Below the pieces are notes generated by a model, which was not told where the DNA came from, did no database searches, and saw nothing but the letters and a program-made list of their open reading frames with translations. Shown piece after piece: positions 16,270-25,809 of a stretch of DNA of 64,000 nucleotides. The stretch's first letter is position 1; each line of letters starts with the position of its first letter. Source of the stretch: Sphingomonas sp. (GTDB lineage: Bacteria; Pseudomonadota; Alphaproteobacteria; Sphingomonadales; Sphingomonadaceae); NCBI GenBank assembly GCA_013001055.1, contig JABDNH010000021.1:1-64000 (forward strand), read 5' to 3'. Made by a program: the position numbers and the translations under genes.

Positions 16270-18870
16270 ATGCCGTCGATGATCCAGAAGCTCCGCGCCT
16301 CGGGGCAATGGGACAGTGTTCACCTGATTGCGGTCGTTACGTTGGCGGCGGCCCTGCTTCTCGGTGGAGGGGGCGCCGCAGGTCCGCTCAACAACGGCAT
16401 CCTCGCCAGCCTTGGCCTATTCTTGCTGCTGACGGTCTTATGGGCGCATTTCACCAACCGGCGGTGTTTGCCCAACATTGCCATCTGGCCGGCGTTGCTC
16501 ATGCTCGGTCTGCTCGCGCTCGGGCTTTTCCAGCTCACCCCTGTGGCCAATGCGCCATGGGCCAACACGCCGGGACGCGAGATCGAGACCGCCCTGCTGG
16601 CCTTGTTCGGGGAAAATGTCGCGCGTCCGCTCAGTATCGACACGGCGGCAACCAAGCGTGCTCTGGCAGGATTCCTGCTGCCATTCGGCCTGCTGATGGC
16701 GGCCATGGGCTCGACCAAGACCCAATTCAGGCATTTCTTTGTCACCATCTTTGCCGGACTTATGATCCACGCGGCTTGGGCAATCATGCAAATTGCGTTG
16801 GGCTATCCCGAGCATCTCTCTATCTATGATGGCCGGCGCGTCCTGGAAATCACTGGGCTGTTTGCCAACCCCAACCACTTCGGCACCTTCATCGCCTTGG
16901 GTATCCTCGCCATCGCAGCCTGGAATGTCCTTTCCTCGAAGGGATCACGGTCGCGGCGACGCGGAAATAGCGCACGTACCAAGCTCAAGGCGAAGCTCAA
17001 CCAGCCGAGCATCCTCGCGCTCGTCCTGTGCGGCCCGCTCATTGCGCTGCTCGCGCTACTCGGCAGTTCGCGCGCCGGGTTGATCCTGGTGACGATCGCC
17101 ATCCCGGTTGCGCTCCTCGCTGCTTTCCGTCCGAAGTCATCGAAGATGGTCATCTCCTTCCTGCTGCTGGCGCCGATCGTGCTCGTGATCTTCGACCTTT
17201 TGAGCCCGCAGATCGACCTCGCCTCGACCGCGACGCGGCTCTGGGATCCGGAAAATATCCGCCTCGCGATCCTGCCCGATCTTCTCTACGTCACCGAAAG
17301 CTTCTGGCCGTGGGGTGTCGGGCTGGGCGGGTTTGACGGCGCCTTCCGTGCCAACGAAAATCTCGACTTTCTCATCCCATTTTATATCAACCACGCGCAT
17401 AACGACTGGATCGAGTGGACGCTGGAGACGGGTATCCCGGGAGTAGCGCTGATGGGCGCATTCCTCCTCGTCACGATCGGTCTCGTTATCAAGGCGCTGC
17501 GCAATGCCTCGGGCGAGGGGTCGAAGCTTCGGCACGCAATGCTAGTGGCCGCTGCGGCATTGTTGCTGGCCGGTCTCCACAGCCTGATCGACTATCCGGT
17601 CCGCATGGCCACAATCAATGCCGTGCTGGCCATTTTCCTGGCATTGTTGTGGCTGCCCTGGCTTGCCGCGCGCGACCAGGGCGAACCTGTCAGCATGAAG
17701 AAGCGCGTCGGCTTCGGCATCGTGCTGCTTGTTATCGGGTTGGCGATGGCAAGCCAGTTGATCCGTCTTTACGCTGCACAAGCAGCTTTCCTCGACCGTC
17801 GCGCAGCAGCCGCGGTCGCGCTTGATCCCAACCATGGTACTGCGCTCGCTGCAGTCGCCGCGCGCGCAACGCAGGGACGCGACAGCGCGCAAATCATTCC
17901 GGTCGCGCGCAAGGCGCTCATCGAGCGACCCTATTCTGCCAACGCAGTGCGTGCGATCGCGATCGCGCTTGAGCTCGACGGCGACCCCAACAATCCGGCA
18001 TGGCCGCTGGCGGCTGCGCTTGGCTGGCGTGATGGACCGACCCAACTTTGGGCTTTCGGCCAAGCGCTCGAGGTCGGGCAATTCGACATCGCGGCGCTAC
18101 GCGCCGATGCGTTGATGCGCACGCAGGACCAACCCGAGGATTTCGAACAGGTATTGTGGCAATTGGCCAGCATCCCGGAATTCCGCGAAAAGCTCGTCGA
18201 TAGGCTGGAACTCGATCCCTTCTGGCGCAAACGCTGGCTGTCGGCTGGCCCCGGTCAGACAGGGCAGGCCATCGATGGGTCGGTCGCGCTGATGGACGAC
18301 CTTCGCGCCAACGGTAAGCTCAGTCGCGAGGAGATGCGCGGCAGCCTTCGCGCCATGGTGCAAACGCAGCGCTTTGCCGACGCACAGCGGCTCTATGACG
18401 AATTGCCGAAAACGCCCTCACACAAAGGGCTGGTCGACGATAACGGGTTTGAATATCAAGCCGATCTTTACAAGGGCAAGCTTACCCCGTTCGACTGGAA
18501 TCTGCGTGAAGGTGGCGGCTTCCTGTCACAAGTCGAAGGCAGCGCCGACCAGAACCTCTATCTGGAGACGGATGGTCGCGGCAACTATGTGCTGGTGGAC
18601 CGCACCTTGTCGCTTGATGCCGGCCCGCATTCCGTAAGCCTTATTGTCGAAGACAGCGATGGTGATGCTTCCGCATTTTCCGTCGCGATGGTTTGTGTCG
18701 GCGAAGAAGACCGGCTGATGTTGGAGCGGCTCGACGATGGCGCCAACACCATCGAATTCACGGTACCGCAGGCTTGCCCCGCGCAAGTGTTCCTGATCCT
18801 TGGTCGCATCAGCGACCGCTATTCGGGAATATCGGTCGACGACGTCGTGTTTCGCAGGAATGAGGGATAG
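16270..18870 (+). CDS. O-antigen ligase/polymerase (Wzy/WaaL-like) membrane protein
   Basis: An 866-residue protein. The start at 16270 is fixed by AGGAGGGAAATTGC immediately upstream. About twelve transmembrane helices occupy residues 15-500. The family signature EITGLFANPNHFGTFIALG lies near 195-215, and the large periplasmic loop carries GVGLGGFDGAF and NHAHNDWIEWTLETG, which match the Wzy_C/WaaL loop with its conserved His. The last ~350 residues are soluble: first helical and TPR-like, then a beta-rich end. This is much longer than typical 400-450-residue ligases. It either polymerises or transfers undecaprenyl-linked glycan. It is followed by the BY-kinase gene on the same strand. Confidence 0.82.
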   Translation: MPSMIQKLRASGQWDSVHLIAVVTLAAALLLGGGGAAGPLNNGILASLGLFLLLTVLWAHFTNRRCLPNIAIWPALLMLGLLALGLFQLTPVANAPWANTPGREIETALLALFGENVARPLSIDTAATKRALAGFLLPFGLLMAAMGSTKTQFRHFFVTIFAGLMIHAAWAIMQIALGYPEHLSIYDGRRVLEITGLFANPNHFGTFIALGILAIAAWNVLSSKGSRSRRRGNSARTKLKAKLNQPSILALVLCGPLIALLALLGSSRAGLILVTIAIPVALLAAFRPKSSKMVISFLLLAPIVLVIFDLLSPQIDLASTATRLWDPENIRLAILPDLLYVTESFWPWGVGLGGFDGAFRANENLDFLIPFYINHAHNDWIEWTLETGIPGVALMGAFLLVTIGLVIKALRNASGEGSKLRHAMLVAAAALLLAGLHSLIDYPVRMATINAVLAIFLALLWLPWLAARDQGEPVSMKKRVGFGIVLLVIGLAMASQLIRLYAAQAAFLDRRAAAAVALDPNHGTALAAVAARATQGRDSAQIIPVARKALIERPYSANAVRAIAIALELDGDPNNPAWPLAAALGWRDGPTQLWAFGQALEVGQFDIAALRADALMRTQDQPEDFEQVLWQLASIPEFREKLVDRLELDPFWRKRWLSAGPGQTGQAIDGSVALMDDLRANGKLSREEMRGSLRAMVQTQRFADAQRLYDELPKTPSHKGLVDDNGFEYQADLYKGKLTPFDWNLREGGGFLSQVEGSADQNLYLETDGRGNYVLVDRTLSLDAGPHSVSLIVEDSDGDASAFSVAMVCVGEEDRLMLERLDDGANTIEFTVPQACPAQVFLILGRISDRYSGISVDDVVFRRNEG

Positions 18871-18903
18871 AGCCGACCGGGTTCGCGAAAGGCGTTTATC
18901 GCA

Positions 18904-18931
18904 TTGACCTCGCGCGCAAATTTGCTACCGA
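18904..18931 (+). promoter_or_regulatory. Possible promoter upstream of the BY-kinase gene
   Basis: TTGACC, a 16-bp spacer and TACCGA in the 203-bp gap after the ligase-like gene. The -10 is poor, so this is tentative. Confidence 0.25.
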
Positions 18932-18993
18932 CACCGCGAAGAGTGCATCTGTCTTCGTGGGGACCGCTGTCTCGTGGGCCAATCCGTTGAAAA

Positions 18994-19077
18994 ATGGGCA
19001 AAGATGCGCGCAAACAAGACATGATGGTTGAGCGAATGGCCGACTATATCAGTGGCAGAATGGGATTATCGCGTTGA
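18994..19077 (+). CDS. Possible 27-residue leader ORF overlapping the BY-kinase start
   Basis: ATG at 18994 opens a 27-codon frame beginning MGKDARKQDMMVERMADY. It is basic and probably helical. Its TGA (19075-19077) overlaps the TTG start of the BY-kinase (19074) in a TTGA junction of the kind seen in translational coupling. There is no clear Shine-Dalgarno for the first ATG; ATGs at 19021 and 19024 are other options. It could be a leader peptide or simply chance. Confidence 0.3.
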   Translation: MGKDARKQDMMVERMADYISGRMGLSR

Positions 19078-21275
19078 ACGAACTGACGACAAATTACGGC
19101 GGCGACGGAGACGGCCGGAACCTGCCTGCGCACGGCATCGAACGTGACGTCATTAACGAAGCCACGATGATGAACGATCAGGAGAGCGAATCCCCTCTCT
19201 CCAGCCTGCTTCGTATCGTCCGCCGCCGCCGCTGGGTGATCATTGGCATTACCGGCGCCTGCCTGCTTGCAGCTTTGGTCGTGAGCTTGCTGGTGGAGCC
19301 GCAATACACCGCCGAGACGCGCATCGAAATCCGCCGCGAGGCCGACAAGGTCCTCAACATGGATTCGGTCGAACAGGAAGCCGAACTGGCCGACCGCGAA
19401 TTTTACCAGACTCAGTACGAATTGCTCGAGAGCCGCACGCTGGCCGAAGCGGTCGTGCGCGACCTGCGCCTTGCCGAGAACGAGGAATTTCTCGACGCAT
19501 CGGACATGAACGGTGCCGACGCGATGGAATTGCCGCGTAACCAGCGCGTACGCCTCGCTTCGGAAGTCGTCATGGGCGGCACCACGATCGCACCGGTGCG
19601 CCAGTCAAGCATCGTCGACGTGAAGTTTACCTTCAACAATCCCACGGTGGCGCGCGATGTCGCGGACTCGCTGGCCGAAAACTTCATCCAGACCAACCTG
19701 GCGCGACGCTTCGAAGCCACCAGCTATGCGCGCGATTTCCTTGAAGAACGGCTCGTCACCACACGCGCCAAGCTGGAGGAATCCGAGCGCCAGGCCGCCG
19801 CTTATGCGCAGCGCCAGGGCCTCATCAAGATCACCGACAATGATAGCGGCGCGATCACGCCCGCCAACACCTTGGCCACCGCCGACCTTGCTCAACTGAG
19901 CCAGGAACTGGCGGTCGCCCGCGCCCAGCGCGAACGTGCCGAAGCAGCGCTGGCAGAAGATCGCGGCGGCCGTGCCGCAGCGTCCGCACTTGTCAACGAT
20001 ACGGTCACCGCGCTGCGCCGCGAACGCGGCGAGCGGGCGGGCGAGCTTGCGCAAATGCGCAGCGATTTCGGCCCCGAATATCCTGCGCTCGTGGCGCTTG
20101 AAGAGCAAGTCGCAGCACTCGATCGGGAAATCGAACGCGAGGTCGGACGGGTCGCTTCTTCGCTCAGCCAAGAATCGCGCGATTCCTACCGCAAGGCACT
20201 GGCTGCCGAACAGCGTATCCAGGCACGCGTCAATATCCTGAAGGGCGATGTTCTGGATACACAGCAACGCGCCATCGCCTTCAACATCATCCAGCGCGAC
20301 GTCGACACCAACCGCCAGCTTTACGAAGCGCTACTCCAGCGCTTCAAGGAGATCGGCGTGGCCGGCGGGGTCGGGACGAACAATGTAGCGATCGTCGATC
20401 CGGCGCTGGTGCCCGAAGAGCCTTCGAGCCCCAATATTCCGCTCAACCTCGCGCTCGGCCTGATACTTGGCCTCGCAATTTCGGGTGGTGCAGTCTTTGC
20501 ACTCGAGCAGATTGCGGATAGCGTAATCCTGCCCTCGGACTTCCAGCGCAAGCTCGGCACGCCGCTTCTCGGCACAACGCCCAAGCTGATCGAGTCCAAG
20601 GACGAAGAAGGTATCGATCGCAACAATACGGCGCTTACCGAGAGCTATTTCTCGACCCTGACGGCAATCCAGTTCTCGACTGCGCATGGGACCCCGCGCT
20701 CGATGCTGGTGACGTCGAGCCAGGAAGGCGAAGGCAAGTCGACGACCGCCTTCAGCCTCGCACGCGATCTTGCTGCGGTTGGTGCCAAGGTGCTGATCAT
20801 CGACGCCGACATGCGCCGTCCGTCACTCCATTCGACGCTGGGCCGCCCGCTAGGCAAGGGTCTGTCGGACATTCTCGTCAATCGCATGCAGCTGCAAGAA
20901 GCGATCTTCGAGACCGGCTTCGCCAATCTGTCGGCGGTGTTGGCCGGATCGATCCCGCCCAACCCGGCCGAACTATTGTCGGGCCCGGGAATGAAGCAGA
21001 TCGTTGCCGAAGCCGCGAAGCATTATGACCATGTCATCGTCGACGGGCCGCCCGTTCTCGGGCTTGCCGATGCGCCGCTGCTTAGCCGCGCGGTCGAAGG
21101 CACCGTGTTCGTGGTCGAGTATGGCCGCACGGTCGCCGCGCAGGCCCGTCTCGCGATCCAGCGCCTCGCAACCGTGCGGGCATCGATCGTCGGTGCGGTG
21201 CTGACCAAGCTCGATGCCGAAAGCGCGGGCTACGGCTCGAACTATGGCTATCGCTACAATTATGGCGACAAGTGA
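19074..21275 (+). CDS. Polysaccharide co-polymerase / bacterial tyrosine autokinase (Wzc-like)
   Basis: A 733-residue inner-membrane protein of exopolysaccharide export. The Wzz domain has a first membrane helix at about residues 55-75, a long periplasmic coiled coil (about 200-430), a GNVR-type segment near 430-450, and a second helix at about 460-480. The cytoplasmic kinase domain has Walker A QEGEGKSTT (K555), Walker A' VLIIDADMRRP and Walker B HVIVDGPP. The C-terminal tail is a tyrosine cluster (YGSNYGYRYNYGDK), the usual autophosphorylation site. The called start is TTG at 19074; ATG at 19167 or 19170 would still leave both domains intact. No Wza-type outer-membrane channel or tyrosine phosphatase is in the window. 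Confidence 0.9.
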   Translation: MNELTTNYGGDGDGRNLPAHGIERDVINEATMMNDQESESPLSSLLRIVRRRRWVIIGITGACLLAALVVSLLVEPQYTAETRIEIRREADKVLNMDSVEQEAELADREFYQTQYELLESRTLAEAVVRDLRLAENEEFLDASDMNGADAMELPRNQRVRLASEVVMGGTTIAPVRQSSIVDVKFTFNNPTVARDVADSLAENFIQTNLARRFEATSYARDFLEERLVTTRAKLEESERQAAAYAQRQGLIKITDNDSGAITPANTLATADLAQLSQELAVARAQRERAEAALAEDRGGRAAASALVNDTVTALRRERGERAGELAQMRSDFGPEYPALVALEEQVAALDREIEREVGRVASSLSQESRDSYRKALAAEQRIQARVNILKGDVLDTQQRAIAFNIIQRDVDTNRQLYEALLQRFKEIGVAGGVGTNNVAIVDPALVPEEPSSPNIPLNLALGLILGLAISGGAVFALEQIADSVILPSDFQRKLGTPLLGTTPKLIESKDEEGIDRNNTALTESYFSTLTAIQFSTAHGTPRSMLVTSSQEGEGKSTTAFSLARDLAAVGAKVLIIDADMRRPSLHSTLGRPLGKGLSDILVNRMQLQEAIFETGFANLSAVLAGSIPPNPAELLSGPGMKQIVAEAAKHYDHVIVDGPPVLGLADAPLLSRAVEGTVFVVEYGRTVAAQARLAIQRLATVRASIVGAVLTKLDAESAGYGSNYGYRYNYGDK

Positions 21276-21315
21276 TCGGCGCGCGCCTTTCACTTGACCC
21301 CAAGTTGATCTGACC

Positions 21316-23226
21316 GTGTCGCGAATGCGCCGACTGACCGATCCAATGCTGCATCGCCTGATTGCGCTTCCGCGCGGCGTCAGACGATCGCTGGTGATGA
21401 TGGTCGATATCGTCGCCTGCATCATCGCTGCGTGGGCGGCCTTTTCCATCCGGCTGGGCGTGGCGCAGGTCGCGTTCGACCCATTCATCATCCTGTGCGT
21501 CCTTGCGCTTGGCAGTTGGCTCTTCGCAGCGCTGATCGTACGGCCTTACCGGTCGACGACGCGTTACACCGGCCGCAACAGCATCTTCATCCTCGGCAAG
21601 GCCTGCCTCGTCATGATGGTGGTGCTCGTCGTGATCCTGGCGACGACCCGCCCCGAAGACGTTCCGCGCACGATATCGGTACTGCATCCCATCCTGTTCT
21701 TCTGTTTCATCGCGACGATCCGCGTAACAGCGGCGGCAGCATTGCAGCCGGTGATCGAACATTGGGAAGGCAACGGTAGGCGCAAGCGCGTGCTTGTGTA
21801 CGGCGAAGGTGCGCCGATGGAGCAGATGGCGCTGGCGATCAATCGGGAACCCGGCCTGCATCTGATCGGCATCGTCGATCCCAGTGGGCGCTACTCCAAC
21901 AGCCTCATCGAAGGCATCCCCGTTTGGCCCGACGGGGCGCTTTCGGATGTGCTCAAGGATGGCGGCGTCGACGAGCTTTTCCTAGCGCACGCCGGTCGGG
22001 GCCAACGCGCGGTCCGCCGGAACCTGCTTGAACGGTTGCGCAAGGCGGGCACACCCGTCCACGTGCGCGTTCTGCCCTCCATGGCAGATGTCGCTTTCGA
22101 TAAAGTCAGCGTCAGCGACATGCGGCGCATCGAGATCGGTGATCTTCTGGGCCGCGACCCGGTCGACCCCGATCCCGAGCTGATTAGTGCCAATATCTCC
22201 GGCAAGCGTGTGCTGGTAACCGGAGCAGGCGGCTCGATCGGCAGCGAGCTCGCGCGGCAGATCGTCGCGCTTTCGCCCAGCGAGCTCATTCTCGCCGACC
22301 AGTCCGAATATCATCTTTACGCCATCGATGCGGAACTGCGTTCGCTGACGGAAGAGCACGAATCATCGCTCCCCATTAAGGCGGAGCTGGCCAATGTTGC
22401 CGATAATGTCGACTGCGCCCGACTTTTCGCCAGCAGCAAGCCCGATACGGTATTTCATGCGGCTGCTTACAAGCACGTCCCGCTGGTGGAGGCCAATGTT
22501 ACGGCGGGTGTCCGCAACAATGTCATCGGCACGCTCAATGCCGCGCTGGAAGCGGAAAAGGTCGGCACCAGCACGTTCATCCTCGTTTCGACCGACAAGG
22601 CCGTCCGCCCGACAAGCGTTATGGGCGCATCGAAGCGTGTCTGCGAGCTGATCGTCCAGGCGCGCGCTGCCTCTGGCGCGGCAACCCGCTATTCGGCGGT
22701 ACGTTTCGGCAACGTGCTGGGATCTTCCGGCTCGGTAGTCCCCAAATTCCGCAGCCAGATCGAAAGCGGCGGCCCGGTGACCGTCACCCACATGGAGATG
22801 ACGCGATTCTTCATGACCATCCCCGAGGCCGCGCAGCTGGTTATCCAGGCCGGTGCCATGGCGCAGGGCGGCGAAGTCTACCTGCTCGACATGGGGGAGC
22901 CCGTGAAGATTAGCGATCTTGCGCGCGCGATGATCGAACTGTCGGGCCTGGAAGTGCGCGATGACGAAAATCCCGATGGAGATATCGAAATCGTCGAGGT
23001 CGGCCTGCGTCCGGGCGAAAAACTTTTTGAGGAACTGCTGATCGGCAACGATCCGAAGCCGACCCAGCATCCGCGCATCGTCAAAGGCCACGAAGACCAG
23101 CTCGATTGGGCAGAGTTGGAGCAAGTCATGCAAGAGCTCGTTAGCAGGATCGTCGAGGACGATGACCGCGGTTTACGCACCCTGCTACACCGGCTCGTTC
23201 CGGAATATAAACCCAGCGGCAGCTAG
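21316..23226 (+). CDS. Nucleotide-sugar 4,6-dehydratase (WbpM/PglF/CapD family)
   Basis: A 636-residue membrane-anchored long-form SDR. Four or so transmembrane helices (about residues 20-130) are followed by a CoA-binding-like Rossmann region, then the catalytic SDR domain with GAGGSIGSELARQI starting at residue 303, HAAAYKHVPLVEAN, and STDKAVRPTSVMGASKR. In the last motif a Met stands where classical SDRs have Tyr, which is normal for the WbpM group. It should convert UDP-GlcNAc to the 4-keto-6-deoxy sugar. It starts with GTG at 21316 (ATG 21325 also possible) and overlaps the stop of the convergent aminotransferase gene by 4 bp. Those two would supply consecutive steps of a 4-amino-sugar pathway. 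Confidence 0.9.
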   Translation: MSRMRRLTDPMLHRLIALPRGVRRSLVMMVDIVACIIAAWAAFSIRLGVAQVAFDPFIILCVLALGSWLFAALIVRPYRSTTRYTGRNSIFILGKACLVMMVVLVVILATTRPEDVPRTISVLHPILFFCFIATIRVTAAAALQPVIEHWEGNGRRKRVLVYGEGAPMEQMALAINREPGLHLIGIVDPSGRYSNSLIEGIPVWPDGALSDVLKDGGVDELFLAHAGRGQRAVRRNLLERLRKAGTPVHVRVLPSMADVAFDKVSVSDMRRIEIGDLLGRDPVDPDPELISANISGKRVLVTGAGGSIGSELARQIVALSPSELILADQSEYHLYAIDAELRSLTEEHESSLPIKAELANVADNVDCARLFASSKPDTVFHAAAYKHVPLVEANVTAGVRNNVIGTLNAALEAEKVGTSTFILVSTDKAVRPTSVMGASKRVCELIVQARAASGAATRYSAVRFGNVLGSSGSVVPKFRSQIESGGPVTVTHMEMTRFFMTIPEAAQLVIQAGAMAQGGEVYLLDMGEPVKISDLARAMIELSGLEVRDDENPDGDIEIVEVGLRPGEKLFEELLIGNDPKPTQHPRIVKGHEDQLDWAELEQVMQELVSRIVEDDDRGLRTLLHRLVPEYKPSGS

Positions 23227-24395
23227 CCCAGGGCGCGGCGCAGCACGTCTGCGCTGACGCTGGCGACCTTCTCGACTTCCTCGTCGGTGAGCGTGGGATG
23301 GCAAAGCCACATGACACTGGTTTCGCCCAGTTCCTTGGCGGTGGGCAGCGGCGATTCTGGGCGCAGGCCCGTCCCGTCAAACGCCTTCTCGTTGTAAACT
23401 TCTGAGCAGCTACCCTGGAAACAGGGCACGCCGGCATCGACGATTTCCGCAACGATGCGATCGCGGTCCCAACCCGCCGCCAGCCTTTCCGGCTCGACAT
23501 AGCCGTAAAACTTGTACCACGCATGACGCGTGCCATTGTCGGGCGCAGGACGCGGCAGGCGGATCCCCCCGATCCCGTCCCACGCTGCCTGGTAGGCGGA
23601 AGCAATATCGGTACGACGCTGGTGCCATTCGGGCATCATCGCCACCTGCTTGCGCCCGATGGCCGATTGCAATTCGGTCATACGCCAGTTGGTGCCGAAA
23701 CTTTCGTGCAGCCAGCGAAAGCCCGGCGCATGTTTGCGATTATAGACCGCGTCCCAGCTTTTGCCGTGATCCTTGAACGACCACATGCGCGACCACATCG
23801 CCTCGTCATCGGTGGTGACCATGCCGCCTTCACCGCCCGTGGTCATGATCTTGTCCTGGCAGAAGGACCATGCACCGACATGCCCGATCGATCCCACCGA
23901 TTTGCCCTTGTAGCGCGCACCGTGTGCCTGCGCGCAATCCTCGATCACCTTGAGACCATGCGTTTCGGCCAAAGCCATGATCGGATCCATGTCCGCGGGC
24001 CAGCCGCCAAGGTGCACCGGGATGATGGCCTTGGTTTTCTCGGTGATTGCCGGTTCGATTGTATGTGCTTCGATGTTGCCGCTATTGCGGTCGATATCGG
24101 CGAAAACGGGCGTTGCACCCGCCGTCACGACGCTCGATACCGACGCAAGGAACGTGCGCGGCGTGACGATCACTTCATCGCCGGGCTCGATGCCGATACC
24201 GATCAGCGCCAGATCAAGCGCGACCGTGCCGTTGGCTACGGCGATGGCATGCCTGCTATCGAACGCGGCGGCAAATTCGCTTTCAAATTCGCGGCCCTCC
24301 TGCCCCGTCCAGTAATTGACTTTGTTCGAACGCAGTACGTCCGCGACGGCGCTGATTTCCTCTTCGCCAAAAGATGGCCACGGCGACATGCTCAT
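23223..24395 (-). CDS. DegT/DnrJ/EryC1-family sugar aminotransferase
   Basis: A 390-residue PLP-dependent fold-type I aminotransferase. The N-terminus EEEISAVADVLRSNKVNYW, the NGTVALDLAL block, VIEDCAQAHGA (Asp contacting PLP) and SFCQDKIMTTGGEGG (Schiff-base Lys) are all present. The natural partner of the adjacent 4,6-dehydratase is a PglE-like C4 aminotransferase, which fits but is not proven; the acetyltransferase (PglD) of the bacillosamine route is absent from the window. It is transcribed opposite to its two neighbours. Confidence 0.88.
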   Translation of the reverse strand: MSMSPWPSFGEEEISAVADVLRSNKVNYWTGQEGREFESEFAAAFDSRHAIAVANGTVALDLALIGIGIEPGDEVIVTPRTFLASVSSVVTAGATPVFADIDRNSGNIEAHTIEPAITEKTKAIIPVHLGGWPADMDPIMALAETHGLKVIEDCAQAHGARYKGKSVGSIGHVGAWSFCQDKIMTTGGEGGMVTTDDEAMWSRMWSFKDHGKSWDAVYNRKHAPGFRWLHESFGTNWRMTELQSAIGRKQVAMMPEWHQRRTDIASAYQAAWDGIGGIRLPRPAPDNGTRHAWYKFYGYVEPERLAAGWDRDRIVAEIVDAGVPCFQGSCSEVYNEKAFDGTGLRPESPLPTAKELGETSVMWLCHPTLTDEEVEKVASVSADVLRRALG

Positions 24396-24517
24396 AACTA
24401 TCCCAACTGCTTGATTTTGGGCCCGGTCTCGGCCACTGCGTGAGGCCTAGATAGTCGCAGTCATGCGACGACGCAAAGCCTTTACCCCATCAGCCAGTAA
24501 AGCGAGTAAAACAGCCC

Positions 24518-25177
24518 GTGGCCAACGCCTTCGTCAAGAAAGTCTATGCCGATCATAATGACAGCCGGACGGTGAAAGATCGGCTCGCCAGTCTGATCGA
24601 GCGCTTCGGTGCCGAAGGCACGATGATCAACATCGGTGCAGGCCAAACCCGCCTGCATCCGCGTATCAAAAATATCGAGATCGATGACGGCCCCAATATC
24701 GACATTGTCGGCAGCGTGTTGGATCTACCCTTCGAAGACAATAGCGTCGACCTCGTGGTGACTCAGGAGGTCCTCGAACATGTTGCCCACCCGCTCGTTG
24801 CGATGAGAGAAATACACCGCGTTCTCAAGGCCGGCGGCGTGGCCTATGTGCAGTTGCCCTTCATTATCGGAGATCATCGCTGCCCCGACGATTTCTGGCG
24901 GTTTACCAGCCAGGGCATCGAAGAACTCGCGCGACAAGGCGGCTTCAACCAGATCGAGCTCGAAACCACCGTCGGGCCTGCGACGGGTGCGTACCGTATC
25001 AGCGTCGAATTTTGGGCTATTCTGCTCAGCAGCCTGACGCCCGGCCTGTACCGCTACGCCAAGGGGCTCGCGGCATTATTGCTCTATCCGGTCAAATGGT
25101 TCGACGCGATCATGCGCCGCCATCCCGAAGCGCACCGCATCGCCGGCGGCTTTTTCGTCACGGTCACCAAGGACTAG
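24518..25177 (+). CDS. Class I SAM-dependent methyltransferase
   Basis: A 219-residue methyltransferase of the type 11 group. Motif I is degenerate but visible (TMINIGAGQTRLH), an acidic residue follows in NIEIDDG, then DLPFEDNSVDLVVTQEVLEHV and the post-motif EIHRVLKAGG. A hydrophobic patch near residues 165-195 could contact the membrane. It starts with GTG at 24518. It sits within the polysaccharide locus and may O- or N-methylate a sugar; the substrate is unknown. Convergent 4-bp stop overlap with the HAD gene. Confidence 0.82.
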   Translation: MANAFVKKVYADHNDSRTVKDRLASLIERFGAEGTMINIGAGQTRLHPRIKNIEIDDGPNIDIVGSVLDLPFEDNSVDLVVTQEVLEHVAHPLVAMREIHRVLKAGGVAYVQLPFIIGDHRCPDDFWRFTSQGIEELARQGGFNQIELETTVGPATGAYRISVEFWAILLSSLTPGLYRYAKGLAALLLYPVKWFDAIMRRHPEAHRIAGGFFVTVTKD

Positions 25178-25809
25178 AGCAGCGGCAACGCCTCGTTGAC
25201 CGACCCGACCCAGTGATGGGGCTGCGCGTCATCGGGCGCGTCGGCATCTGCGTATAGCGAATTGGCCCGGCGCACGCCGATCGTCGTCCAGCCGAGCGCT
25301 TTGGGTGCAATGAAATCCTTGGCCGGATTGTCGCCGATATAGGCGTAGCTGCGATCTGGCCATTCTTCCATCACTACTTCGAAGCGCGACGGATCGGGCT
25401 TCGCAGCGCCGTATTCTTCGGAGATATACGCGGGAATGTCGGAGATGCCGAGTGCGTTGATCTTGAGCCGCTGCGTAACCGAACGCCCGTCGGTGATGAT
25501 CGCCATCACCCTGCCCTCGTCTTTCAGCGTCGCTATAGCCTGCGCGGCGCGTTCGGTCAGGGCGATGTCGGGCTCGTGCAGGCGATAGGCCCACAAAAGG
25601 CTTTCCTTGGCGCTCGGCGGCAATTCGCTAAGCTCGCAGGCGAGCGCCAGCCAGTCATCGCCAGCGCGCGCGGCAGCAAGCAGTTCGTCCCCCAGGGCAT
25701 GCCCATGCTGATCGGCGATGATCTTCGCAACAGCGCGCACACCCGAAAGGACATAGTCCGCCTCGGGGTAGAGCGTGTCGTCGAGATCGAAGACGATGAC
25801 ATCAGACAT
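25174..25809 (-). CDS. HAD-superfamily hydrolase
   Basis: A 211-residue phosphatase-type protein. Motif I is VIVFDLDDTLYPE (nucleophile and acid Asp at 8 and 10), motif II is the Thr of AIITDGRSV, and motifs III and IV are in KPDPSRFE and YIGDNPAKDF. A helical C1 cap lies between about residues 20 and 85. It is the last gene of the long minus-strand polysaccharide run and overlaps the ATP-grasp gene by 8 bp, which suggests the two products act together. Confidence 0.85.
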   Translation of the reverse strand: MSDVIVFDLDDTLYPEADYVLSGVRAVAKIIADQHGHALGDELLAAARAGDDWLALACELSELPPSAKESLLWAYRLHEPDIALTERAAQAIATLKDEGRVMAIITDGRSVTQRLKINALGISDIPAYISEEYGAAKPDPSRFEVVMEEWPDRSYAYIGDNPAKDFIAPKALGWTTIGVRRANSLYADADAPDDAQPHHWVGSVNEALPLL

